From positions 1-12,222 of the forward strand of contig WTBX01000202.1 of NCBI GenBank assembly GCA_013138855.1: a stretch of 12,222 nucleotides of DNA. The letters run 5' to 3'. Each line of letters begins with the position of its first letter. The first letter of the stretch is position 1. Source of the DNA: Methylococcaceae bacterium. GTDB taxonomy: Bacteria > Pseudomonadota > Gammaproteobacteria > Methylococcales > Methylomonadaceae. Below are positions 1-6,918 of the stretch, piece by piece. The notes under the pieces were generated by a model. That model was not told the origin of the DNA and did no database searches. It saw only the letters and a program-made list of their open reading frames with translations. A program made the translations under genes and the position numbers.

Positions 1-1915
1 CGGCATGAACGGTCACAAAAAACACCTGCATTCCTGCAAGATTGTCATGCAGGGTATGGCTATTAGCGATGATTTCATTATCTTGCTTAAAAAAAGACAA
101 AGGGTCATTACTGGCGGTAACTTTTAACGCAAAAAAACCAAATATCAACACAAAGACTGTCGTGATAATAATGATTTTTTGTTGATGAACTTCTGAGGCT
201 CGTTCCACAAAACGTACAAAAGCAGCAATCCAGCCTTTTTGCGTAGTGACATCACTATGAAGAGATGTTTTTTTAGGGCCAAAAAGTTGTAACAGTAAAG
301 GCAGCACTAAAATGGTTGCCAACAGATTAGCAAACATTCCAAAGGCACTACTGATACCAAAATGTCTAATCAGGGTAATATCACTAAAACCATTGGCTAA
401 AAAACCGATAATTGTGGTGAACGAGGTGATAAAAATCGGTAAACCTACATGTACCGCCATAAAGCGAATCGCAGGAAAACGTGGATTATCATGATCTTTC
501 GACAAGCCCTGCAAATAAGCGGCGAGCATGTGGGTATCTTCGGTCGAACCGATAACAATCACTAAGGCGGGTAAAATCGCCGTTAATAAATTAACAGGAA
601 TACCGCTGAAACCTAAAAAACCCAAAGCCCAGACGATACTTAGTCCAGAGGTAATTAACGGTAATATTGCCGCCATTGAGGTTCGCAGCATGAACACGAT
701 ACTACCGACTAATACAAAAACTGCGAGCGGGGTAATTTTGCTTAAATCTGAAAAAATTCCATTTTCAAATTCAACATTAACGCGCGGATTACCAATTTGA
801 AACACATTCTTAAATTCTGCGCGTAACGGTTTAATGGCGGCTTCAATCGTATCATAGGCTTTACGATTAAATTCTGGCTCATTAAAGGTCGGACGTAAAG
901 TTACGATAATGGACGCTTTTTTTCCATCTTTTGATAAATGATTGCCACGAATTAAAGGGCTATATAAAGCATCCTCCTTAATCGCTGCGATTTCCTCAGC
1001 CGTTTCAGGTAGCGAGGAAATAAGTTGATTAATTTCTAAACCAAATTCACTATTACGAATACTTAAGGTAGTGACTAAACTTTCAACTTTTTCGACAATC
1101 TCTAAATCTTGCAAAGCATAAGTGACATCATCGACAATTTTAATCTTATCAGCGGTAAATAAATTATCATCTTCGTAATAAATTAAAATCAAATTATCCG
1201 AGCCAAACTCCTTAATCACTTCATTATAAATAGGAATGTTCGGGTCGTTTTTATTGAGCATACTGTCATAACTAGTATCTAGCTTTAGGTTTAATAAACC
1301 ATAAGCACTCACAACCGTGAGCAATAAAATAAGCAAAAAACTAATGAGAGGTTTTCGCGCTCCAAAGGTCATCACCTGTTCAATAAAAGCACTGTGATGT
1401 TCTACATGTTTTCCTTGCTCGACTTCTTTATTTTCATCGGCTTTATGCAAAGGCTGATGAGCAATAGTTTCGATAATGGTCTTATCTTCGCTAGATAAAT
1501 AGGTCTGATCTTCTTCATCTGTGGCATTTTCTTTACGCGATGCTTGTGAAGAATGAGAATGAGGAAAAACAACCGTTAACGTTAATTCAGCCAGACGTAA
1601 TTTATCATGCAGATTTAAGGTATGAGCTTGCCCTTCTTCTAAGCGTAATTCATTAACAAAAATACCATTACGCGAGTCTAAATCGACAATCTGTAATTGA
1701 TTATCACTGTTTAAAAATAAACGGCAATGCGTTTTGGAAATGGAATTGTGATTAATTTCAAGATGTGGCTCATCTTGTTTGCGACCGATAACCAGCCCTT
1801 CATCAGAACATAATTGCTGTTGTTCTATGCTAGCCTGCCGCAATTCGCCTTGTTCGTTATATAAAAATACCCATAAAGGATTTACGGATAATTCTTCGGG
1901 TTCAGTATTGTTCAC
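1..1915 (-). CDS. FHA domain-RND/MMPL-type membrane transporter fusion (3' end outside window)
   Basis: Open frame of 638 codons from a GTG at 1915 to the window edge; the C-terminal part is missing. An in-frame TAA lies two codons upstream of the GTG, which fixes the start, although no clear Shine-Dalgarno is seen. Residues ~15-118 form a forkhead-associated (FHA) domain with the hallmark residues G44-R45, S60xxH63 and N83-G84 in LDSRNGIFVN. A charged linker (~120-185) follows. TM1 lies at ~188-208, a periplasmic loop to ~392, a membrane cluster at ~394-545 containing IGSTEDTHML (456-464), then a TM at ~579-598 and the start of a second loop. This is the duplicated layout of MMPL/RND exporters (COG1033 type). 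FHA domains bind phosphothreonine, so transport or assembly could respond to a Ser/Thr kinase (inference). The substrate is unknown. The gene lies downstream of the TerD-nuclease gene on the same strand, 241 bp away, so co-transcription is possible but unproven. Confidence 0.85.
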   Translation of the reverse strand, partial: MNNTEPEELSVNPLWVFLYNEQGELRQASIEQQQLCSDEGLVIGRKQDEPHLEINHNSISKTHCRLFLNSDNQLQIVDLDSRNGIFVNELRLEEGQAHTLNLHDKLRLAELTLTVVFPHSHSSQASRKENATDEEDQTYLSSEDKTIIETIAHQPLHKADENKEVEQGKHVEHHSAFIEQVMTFGARKPLISFLLILLLTVVSAYGLLNLKLDTSYDSMLNKNDPNIPIYNEVIKEFGSDNLILIYYEDDNLFTADKIKIVDDVTYALQDLEIVEKVESLVTTLSIRNSEFGLEINQLISSLPETAEEIAAIKEDALYSPLIRGNHLSKDGKKASIIVTLRPTFNEPEFNRKAYDTIEAAIKPLRAEFKNVFQIGNPRVNVEFENGIFSDLSKITPLAVFVLVGSIVFMLRTSMAAILPLITSGLSIVWALGFLGFSGIPVNLLTAILPALVIVIGSTEDTHMLAAYLQGLSKDHDNPRFPAIRFMAVHVGLPIFITSFTTIIGFLANGFSDITLIRHFGISSAFGMFANLLATILVLPLLLQLFGPKKTSLHSDVTTQKGWIAAFVRFVERASEVHQQKIIIITTVFVLIFGFFALKVTASNDPLSFFKQDNEIIANSHTLHDNLAGMQVFFVTVHA

Positions 1916-1948
1916 GGTTTATTTATAGGCTTTGGAGTTAAGTTCACT

Positions 1949-1977
1949 CGGAGCCGCGACTTTAGTCGCGCATGAAG
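1949..1977 (-). repeat. REP-like palindromic repeat, GACTAAAGTC family, copy 1
   Basis: Core CGCGACTTTAGTCGCG (1955-1970) forms a 6-7 bp stem with a tiny loop. The reverse complement of the 29-nt unit matches the unit at 2128-2156 at 23 of 29 positions, including bases outside the stem, so the two are copies of one repeat in opposite orientation. It sits just upstream of the FHA-transporter start. Confidence 0.7.
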
Positions 1978-2127
1978 CTAGTTCTAAGCCATTATTATTT
2001 TGACGTAAGAACTATTTAGTTACTAGTATTATGAATTGTTCACGAAAAAACACCAAAGTTTATTGCATTTTTATTTTTATGTCTTTCGTGGATAAAATGC
2101 GAGTAAAAATGAAGGGGTAATATTTTG

Positions 2128-2156
2128 TTTCAGGCGTGACTAAAGTCACGGTTTCG
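2128..2156 (+). repeat. REP-like palindromic repeat, GACTAAAGTC family, copy 2
   Basis: Core CGTGACTAAAGTCACG (2135-2150) is a short hairpin, with TTTCAGG before it and GTTTCG after it. It directly abuts the TAG stop (2157-2159) of the TerD-nuclease gene. The hairpin could stall transcription or protect the 3' end of that mRNA, but there is no following U-tract, so it is not a classical intrinsic terminator. Confidence 0.7.
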
Positions 2157-3872
2157 CTAAGAATTAAAAATATTAAACACCACACCACGCATTTCACTAG
2201 GAATAATAGGACGAATATTCGCAGCCGCTAATTGTTCTAAAACCACGGCATCATTATTAGCAAAAGGATTGTAAATCATTAAAAATAAATAGTGATAATC
2301 ATCACTTGCTATCATTTTAAACACTTTTTCCAAGCCTTCTTTTTTGTCGATAATCGTCTCTATTTCTTCGCCTTCTTTTAAATTACCCGATTTACATTCG
2401 ATAGCCAAAATTGTTTTATCAACCATTGCAATAATGTCAAAATCACCGCGTGATTTAAAGATTTCCGCAGGTGACTGATAACTGACACGCGTATAAATTT
2501 CATGAGGTAACTCATTGCGAATTAAATGATCAGAAACAATACTGTAAGCAAAGGCATTAAACCAATGTCCCGTAATTAATTCTTGGTACGGAGTGCTATC
2601 AACGACTTCAACATTAAAACGAATTTTATTGTTTTGTGCGCGAATTTTACGCAAGGTATGAATATCAGAATCTACCCATTCTTTTTCTGTCCATAAAAAA
2701 ATCTGTACTTGATAGGATAAAATAATATTAAAGCGTTGCATGGCTTGTAAAAACCGCTCTGCTTCTGCGGCTTCTTTAACCAAAGCATTTAAAGCTCCTG
2801 CCTCATGTTTAAGCACTAAAAACTTAAAGGCTCTAAAAAAATTATGATTGGTTGAGAAAAAATCACCGATTTTATTTGATAGCTCTATTTCTTCGTCTGA
2901 AAATTTATAAATAGATAAAATATCAATCGCATTCTTATAAAGGATATTTAAAATTTTAGAATGCTCTAGCAACTGTTTAGCAGGCTCAGTATTTTGATGA
3001 ATATAACCGCTAGGACTTTGCTCCCAAATGCTTAAATTATCCTCTAAAATTTCATCATCCGAGGTTAAATCTAGGGGAACAATATTTTTATTTATATCTT
3101 CCAGTGTAACTAACATTCCCTTGCTAACCCCCAACATACTTTCAATTTTCTTTTTATGTACCTCAACCATCGGAATCGAAACATAGGTATCTAACAAGGC
3201 TTGATATAACTCTTTGGCAATAATCGCGGCATTTCTTTTAATATTGAGATTATTGGACTCATGAATAGCCTCTGTTTTTTCATCAATGACTTCCAATATT
3301 TCATCAATGGCTTTATCTGAGGGACTATTATTACCTGTTTCACATTCGCCTATATCTACGCCAAAATGACGCGCTAACGGTTCTAAACCGCCATTAAAAC
3401 CTTTCCCTAAGGCTCTTAATTTCCATTGTTGATTGCGTTGGTAAATCTCAAAAAAGATTAACGCAATTTCATTCATGCCTGAATTATTTAATACAAAATC
3501 GGCGATTTTCTCGTTATTTGCTTGATTAATAACGGTGCCGCGACAATTTTTTAAGGTAGAAAAATTTTGTGCCTTAGCAAAGCCTTCATAAATCGTTAGC
3601 GAAAAAACAACTTTATCGACATTTGCAGGTAATAACTGAGGATTTATGATGAATTGATGGTCTGTCGCCTGTTTTTCCAAAATGCCTGAACAAAAGACAG
3701 GTTGATTAAAAAAAACAAAATCGGCATCGCTGCTTACTTTCCCGTCTTCATTTAAAACAAAGGCGCAACTGTCTAAGTCATAATCTGCTGGCAGGGAGTC
3801 AATTTCAAATTTTAATAATAATGACGTGCCTATAGGAAGGGGGATGTTTTGTCCTGATAATAGATGAATCAT
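2157..3872 (-). CDS. TerD domain-PD-(D/E)XK nuclease-like fusion protein
   Basis: 571 residues. Residues 1-~174 are a TerD domain: DLDSCAFVL (32-40, acidic D32 and D34), SSDADFVFFNQ (47-57) and GKGFNGGLEPLARHFGV (157-172) match the TerD/TerE family of Ca-binding tellurite and stress-resistance proteins. Residues ~185-430 are mostly predicted helical and not recognised. Residues ~430-571 look like a PD-(D/E)XK nuclease core: GDFDII (D479) followed by ILAIECK (E492, K494), the D-x12-E-x-K spacing of restriction-like nucleases, and similar in look to DUF1887/Card1-type domains. A typical TerD protein is about 190 residues, so this is a large fusion. The ATG lacks an obvious Shine-Dalgarno. No terA/B/C/Z partner genes are visible nearby. 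Inference: a stress- or phage-responsive nuclease effector. The TerD call is firm; the nuclease call rests on motif spacing only. Confidence 0.85.
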   Translation of the reverse strand: MIHLLSGQNIPLPIGTSLLLKFEIDSLPADYDLDSCAFVLNEDGKVSSDADFVFFNQPVFCSGILEKQATDHQFIINPQLLPANVDKVVFSLTIYEGFAKAQNFSTLKNCRGTVINQANNEKIADFVLNNSGMNEIALIFFEIYQRNQQWKLRALGKGFNGGLEPLARHFGVDIGECETGNNSPSDKAIDEILEVIDEKTEAIHESNNLNIKRNAAIIAKELYQALLDTYVSIPMVEVHKKKIESMLGVSKGMLVTLEDINKNIVPLDLTSDDEILEDNLSIWEQSPSGYIHQNTEPAKQLLEHSKILNILYKNAIDILSIYKFSDEEIELSNKIGDFFSTNHNFFRAFKFLVLKHEAGALNALVKEAAEAERFLQAMQRFNIILSYQVQIFLWTEKEWVDSDIHTLRKIRAQNNKIRFNVEVVDSTPYQELITGHWFNAFAYSIVSDHLIRNELPHEIYTRVSYQSPAEIFKSRGDFDIIAMVDKTILAIECKSGNLKEGEEIETIIDKKEGLEKVFKMIASDDYHYLFLMIYNPFANNDAVVLEQLAAANIRPIIPSEMRGVVFNIFNS

Positions 3873-3897
3873 AATTATTGTTTTTATTTTTTAATCG

Positions 3898-3960
3898 TTC
3901 CCATGCCCCAGCGTGGGAATGCAGTTAGCGACGCTCCAGTATCCTTTGATGAAACGTCGT
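3898..3960. repeat. Compound palindromic repeat upstream of the TerD-nuclease gene
   Basis: A 9-bp stem, TTCCCATGC / GCGTGGGAA with one G-T wobble and a CCCA loop (3898-3919), is followed by a second weaker dyad whose arms are GCGACG (3928-3933) and CGTCGT (3955-3960). Both halves contain a GCYCCAGYRT-like core. It resembles the dispersed 'CGTTCCCACGCTCCAGCGTGGGAA' style repeats of many gammaproteobacteria (from memory). It lies in the 153-bp gap between the phosphatase stop and the TerD-nuclease start, so it would be in the leader or promoter region of the latter. Confidence 0.65.
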
Positions 3961-4025
3961 AGAAACTATTAATAATAGCTGAGGAGCATACATAGTATTG
4001 TTTTTTTATTCGCTTGATACTTTTG

Positions 4026-4367
4026 TCATATCTTTTTACGTACATTATTATGTATATGTTTTAAAACACGATTTTCTAAAAGTCGAATAAGAATTGGATC
4101 CATCTTTTCATATTCATCAGGAATATCAAGGCAAATCATACGCTTATCTTTCAGTAGTTCTTTGAATTTTTTGGATACCTTATTTCTGTGGCTTTTTTCC
4201 ATAACAAATATAACATCTGACCACTCAATTAAGTCTCCACTTATTGGCGTAATTGCATTTGCATTTGTGCCACAACCAATAGCATCAATTCCATCATATT
4301 GTAAAAAAACTTCTTCACCTGTTGGGCTACGAAGTTTATTCTCGCTACATACAAATAATAAATTCAT
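4026..4367 (-). CDS. Small low-molecular-weight protein tyrosine phosphatase-like protein (COG4551 type)
   Basis: 113 residues. The N-terminus MNLLFVCSENKLRSPTGEE carries the phosphatase P-loop C-x5-R-S (C7, R13, S14), right after a short hydrophobic strand as in LMW-PTPs. The later CLDIPDEYEKMDP (79-91) supplies the candidate general-acid aspartates (D81 or D84) and is the signature of the short COG4551 branch. LMW-PTPs are normally ~150 residues; this branch is ~110, so the gene is full length. Predicted cytosolic; expected to dephosphorylate phosphotyrosine or a small phosphoester, substrate unknown. The ATG has a purine-rich AAAGAGAT about 5 nt upstream. It starts 36 bp after the stop of the upstream membrane-protein gene on the same strand, so the two may form an operon. 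Confidence 0.85.
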   Translation of the reverse strand: MNLLFVCSENKLRSPTGEEVFLQYDGIDAIGCGTNANAITPISGDLIEWSDVIFVMEKSHRNKVSKKFKELLKDKRMICLDIPDEYEKMDPILIRLLENRVLKHIHNNVRKKI

Positions 4368-4403
4368 GAATATCTCTTTAACATATAACTATGAGCTAAG
4401 GTT

Positions 4404-4742
4404 TTAATACATTGATTTATTATCATTAAGATTTAAAAAACCTTTTACCACCCGATAAATAACCCAAATAGTATTAGCCAATAAAATAACCCAGCCAATT
4501 AAAATAAAGACCGTTGCAACGCCAATAACTGTCCACAGCAAGCCAAACCAAAATGTACGCATCTGCCAGAGAAAATGACTTTCCATCAACGTACCACGCA
4601 TATCATCTTGCTTAATATAGTTAATGATAATAGCCACAATCGCAGTAATTCCATTAAACCACGAGATACCATATAAGCCATAGATAATAAAAGTTAAATT
4701 CTTGGCTTCTTTGTCAGCTTTTGATAATTCGACATTATTCAT
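4404..4742 (-). CDS. Small conserved membrane protein (COG3671/DUF4870-like)
   Basis: 112 residues with hydrophobic segments at ~17-43 and ~64-98. Between them lies a polar loop, INYIKQDDMRGT (40-51) then ESHFLWQMRTFWF (54-66); the C-terminus is YRVVKGFLNLNDNK (96-109). These motifs (NYIK..D.RGT..ESHF.WQ.RTFW and W.IYR..KG.LNLND) are those of the COG3671/DUF4870-like inner-membrane family. Function is unknown. The length is normal for the family and no residues appear lost. It is followed 36 bp later by the phosphatase gene. Upstream, within 20 bp of its start, begins a block of 9-bp ATGAAGNNC repeats, so its promoter would have to lie in or beyond that block. No clear Shine-Dalgarno was seen. 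Confidence 0.8.
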   Translation of the reverse strand: MNNVELSKADKEAKNLTFIIYGLYGISWFNGITAIVAIIINYIKQDDMRGTLMESHFLWQMRTFWFGLLWTVIGVATVFILIGWVILLANTIWVIYRVVKGFLNLNDNKSMY

Positions 4743-4758
4743 AATATTTTATTTTTAA

Positions 4759-4815
4759 CCATGAAGAGCATGAAGCGCATGAAGTTTTAATTATTTATTT
4801 TCATGAGCTTTATGG
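4759..4815. repeat. Inverted pair of 9-bp ATGAAGNNC repeat units (locus 1)
   Basis: Left arm 4759-4784 is CC + ATGAAGAGC + ATGAAGCGC + ATGAAG. Right arm 4800-4815 read on the minus strand is CC + ATAAAGCTC + ATGAA. The arms flank only 15 bp, so a hairpin can form. The same family, with the same 26-nt left-arm layout, recurs at 9305-9330 and 9428-9462. Confidence 0.65.
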
Positions 4816-4827
4816 ATTATAAACTTT

Positions 4828-4974
4828 TTAAATTAGGGTCTTCAGGATTTCCCGTAAAAACGCAGATGTAAGGACTGGCAGTCCTTCCGTAGAGTATGAA
4901 AATCAAGAGAGGACTGCCAGTCCTTTTGCTAAATTACTTGAGTTTCACGGAAGATCATGAAGAGCCTTAAATTA
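4828..4974. mobile_element. 131-bp MITE (ISL3-like ends) with 8-bp target duplication TTAAATTA
   Basis: The element is 4836-4966. Left end GGGTCTTCAGGATTTCCCGT and right end (minus strand) GGCTCTTCATGATCTTCCGT match at 16 of 20 positions, and three further matching A residues follow. It is flanked on both sides by the identical octamer TTAAATTA (4828-4835 and 4967-4974). No coding capacity. The interior holds two inverted AAGGACTGGCAGTCCTT-type palindromes (4870-4886 and 4910-4925). An 8-bp AT-rich duplication and GGnTCTTC ends fit the ISL3 family (family assignment from memory). The right duplication contains the TAA stop (4974-4972) of the sulfite dehydrogenase cytochrome gene, so the insertion preserved the stop. 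Confidence 0.75.
4870..4925. repeat. Inverted pair of AGGACTGSCAGTCCT palindromes
   Basis: AAGGACTGGCAGTCCTT (4870-4886) and AGGACTGCCAGTCCTT (4910-4925) are each self-complementary apart from the central base, and are reverse complements of each other over 16 bases. They lie inside the MITE at 4836-4966. They could fold as two small hairpins or one long one, and may serve as a transcript end for the cytochrome gene; a U-tract is lacking. Confidence 0.7.
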
Positions 4975-5490
4975 TTGGTATTGATTAACAAAACCATCAC
5001 GATTAGGCATTTTAACTTTAGGTAAAGTCTGCGCATTCATAATATCGTTTTCACCGATAATACCATTTAAATATAATAAATACGCTGTCACCGCATAAAG
5101 CTGGTTATTACTCAATACATCAGGATTATTCAAAGGCATCGCTCTGCGGGTAAAATCAAAAATAGTCGTCGCATACGGCCAATAAGTGCCAATAGTTTTA
5201 TCAGGCGGGTTATCGGTTAAACCATGTTTAGCCCCAGCCAATTCATCTGCACTATCGCCTGTTCCGTCAACGCCATGACAACTTAAACAATATTGCTGAT
5301 AAACTTTTTTACCATAAGTTGCTGTCCCTTTCCCTGCTGGTAAACCTTCACCATCGGGAAAAATATCGCCATTCCATTTTTCAACGAGAGCTTTAGAAAC
5401 AGGCTTGCCTAACAAAGGCGTTTTTTCTTCGGCATGAAGCACAGGAACAAATAATAAAGATAAACAAATTAAGCTATTACGCATAAACAT
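4972..5490 (-). CDS. soxD: Monohaem cytochrome c subunit of sulfite dehydrogenase (SoxD-like)
   Basis: 172 residues from the ATG at 5490, chosen because GGGGAG lies about 7 nt upstream and the product then begins with a clean Sec signal peptide (MFMRNSLICLSLLFVPVLHA, cleavage before EE). The frame stays open further upstream to 5553, but those residues overlap soxC by 77 bp and are unlikely to be used. One haem site, CLSCH (C68, C71, H72), with M118 in RRAMPL as likely axial ligand. GTYWPYATTIFDFTRRAMP and the C-terminal PNRDGFV match the SoxD cytochrome family. Paracoccus SoxD is dihaem and about twice as long, so this is a short, single-haem version. Periplasmic; accepts electrons from SoxC. 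It overlaps soxC by 14 bp, which implies translational coupling. Confidence 0.88.
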   Translation of the reverse strand: MFMRNSLICLSLLFVPVLHAEEKTPLLGKPVSKALVEKWNGDIFPDGEGLPAGKGTATYGKKVYQQYCLSCHGVDGTGDSADELAGAKHGLTDNPPDKTIGTYWPYATTIFDFTRRAMPLNNPDVLSNNQLYAVTAYLLYLNGIIGENDIMNAQTLPKVKMPNRDGFVNQYQ

Positions 5491-6742
5491 GAGAAATCTC
5501 CCCATTAGCATCCACTTTCCAACTAACAATGGCATTATAGTGAAAATAACCATGTTGACCGCGTTGCTTAATTAGCTCTTCGCGCTCAGGTTGCACATAA
5601 GCTGTTTCATCAATGGCGCGACTTTTCAAAACTACCGTTTGACCATTCCATTGCCACGGAATCCTAAAGCGGGTGAAACACTTCGATAAAACAGGTTCTT
5701 GCAAAGCCGCTTCTGCCCAAGTATTGCCTCCATCAGCAGAAACCTCAACTTTTTTAATCTTACCGCGCCCACTCCATGCCAAGCCGCTGATTTGATAAAG
5801 TCCTTGTTTATCCAATTTATGACCAAATGAGGGATTAGTAATTAAGGATTTGGCTTCCATTTCAAAGCTAAACTGTCGCGCCTTACCAGAAGGCATTAAC
5901 TCAGTATATTTAGAGGTTTCATTACGCGCCATCACAGGACGATTAGTTAAATGCAAACGTCGCAACCATTTAACATTCGTCACCCCCTCCCAACCAGGTA
6001 CGATTAATCGTAAAGGATAACCATTTTCAGGGCGAATACGTTCGCCATTTTGATACAAGGCAATAAAGCAATCATCCAGAGCTTTTTCCAAAGGTAAACT
6101 AACATTCATCAAAGACGCATCCGCTCCTTCAGCAACTAACCATTTGGCGCGACCTTTAATTTTCGCCTCATTTAATAATAGTCGTAAAGGCACGCCTGTC
6201 CATTCACTACAGGAAGCCATGCCATGAAAATAACCGAGCTTAGTTTGAATCGGCTCAGACCGCCAAGCCGCATTACTATTGCCACCGCATTCAATAAAAC
6301 ACAGCAAGGATGTCATCGGATAACGTAATAAATCATCCACTTCAAACATCAATGATTTATCAACTAAGCCGTGAATTAATAATTGATGTTCCTTAGGGTT
6401 AATATCTGGCACACCATTATGATGCCGTTCAAAATGCAAGCCATTCGGCGTAATTGTGCCTTCCAAATCTTGCAACGGAGTCCACGAAACCCCATTACCA
6501 TCCGCCATACTATTCCCCATCGTCCAGCGAATCGTCTTACGCTCATATTCAGACGGCAGTCCATAATTAGAAAACGGATCGCCTGCTTTTTTTGAGGATT
6601 CAGGACGATAAATATCGCTAGATTCAGCCAGCACATCAGCACTTAAAACAGCGGCAGAAAAAGTCAGTCCTTTTTTTAAAAATAAACGCCTATCTAATAA
6701 ACCGCCTTCTGCGACAGGTTTTAACTCGTTTTCGGTAGTCAT
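5477..6742 (-). CDS. soxC: SoxC-type sulfite dehydrogenase, molybdenum cofactor subunit
   Basis: 421 residues. N-terminal LLDRRLFLKKGLTFSAAVL (15-33) is a twin-arginine signal (R18-R19), so the cofactor-loaded protein is exported folded to the periplasm. The oxidoreductase Mo-binding domain spans ~95-270: EGTITPNGLHFERHHNGVPDI (94-114) is a SoxC signature, and FIECGGNS holds C152, the expected Mo ligand. The dimerisation domain (~295-415) includes ISGLAWSGRG, KVEVSADGGNTWAEA and CFTRFRIPW. Length matches SoxC. It oxidises sulfane or sulfite sulfur, passing electrons to the overlapping cytochrome gene. The ATG is preceded by GAGG at a good distance. No soxXYZAB genes lie in view, so it may be a stand-alone sulfite-oxidising unit or separated from the rest of the pathway. 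Confidence 0.95.
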   Translation of the reverse strand: MTTENELKPVAEGGLLDRRLFLKKGLTFSAAVLSADVLAESSDIYRPESSKKAGDPFSNYGLPSEYERKTIRWTMGNSMADGNGVSWTPLQDLEGTITPNGLHFERHHNGVPDINPKEHQLLIHGLVDKSLMFEVDDLLRYPMTSLLCFIECGGNSNAAWRSEPIQTKLGYFHGMASCSEWTGVPLRLLLNEAKIKGRAKWLVAEGADASLMNVSLPLEKALDDCFIALYQNGERIRPENGYPLRLIVPGWEGVTNVKWLRRLHLTNRPVMARNETSKYTELMPSGKARQFSFEMEAKSLITNPSFGHKLDKQGLYQISGLAWSGRGKIKKVEVSADGGNTWAEAALQEPVLSKCFTRFRIPWQWNGQTVVLKSRAIDETAYVQPEREELIKQRGQHGYFHYNAIVSWKVDANGEISHVYA

Positions 6743-6840
6743 TTTATGCCTCGTGATTGATGATTTTAGACAAATCCAAAGCTTCTGAACCTCAAGTTAT
6801 GTCACGCATGTAATTGAGAAAAAATATCTTAACAGCTTGC

Positions 6841-6863
6841 ACACTCTATAAATTATATAGTGT
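6841..6863. promoter_or_regulatory. 23-bp dyad, candidate shared operator between soxC and the STAND gene
   Basis: Arms ACACTcTATAa and its complement pair at 10 of 11 positions around a single central base. On the minus strand it contains a perfect TATAAT (6857-6852), a good -10 for soxC with a ~100-nt leader; the -35 region is weak. On the plus strand TATAAA at 6870-6875, just downstream of the dyad, is a weak -10 candidate for the STAND gene. A dimeric regulator bound here would overlap the soxC promoter and abut the other. Operator function is inference. Confidence 0.4.
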
Positions 6864-6918
6864 ACATGGTATAAACATCGTTATTTTATTATCTCTCATC
6901 AGCTTTTAAAAACCAGTT

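Noticed and set aside
312..800. Open frames on the plus strand (312-494 and 528-800)
   Set aside because: They lie antisense within the FHA-transporter gene, whose frame gives a coherent domain structure; the plus-strand products match nothing and lack ribosome binding sites.
4162..4407. Plus-strand 81-codon open frame
   Set aside because: Antisense to the tyrosine phosphatase gene, which has an intact catalytic motif.
4026..4742. Membrane protein plus tyrosine phosphatase as a novel two-gene system
   Set aside because: Both are common small conserved families with a 36-bp gap; nothing in the sequence points to a shared function beyond adjacency.
5491..5553. Longer start for the cytochrome gene at 5553
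   Set aside because: It would overlap soxC by 77 bp and place 21 extra residues before a clean signal peptide; the ATG at 5490 has a good GGGGAG site.
6376..6642. Small open frames on both strands within soxC (6376-6642 minus, 6383-6595 plus, and 5632-5826 minus)
   Set aside because: Out-of-frame shadows of a well-conserved gene.
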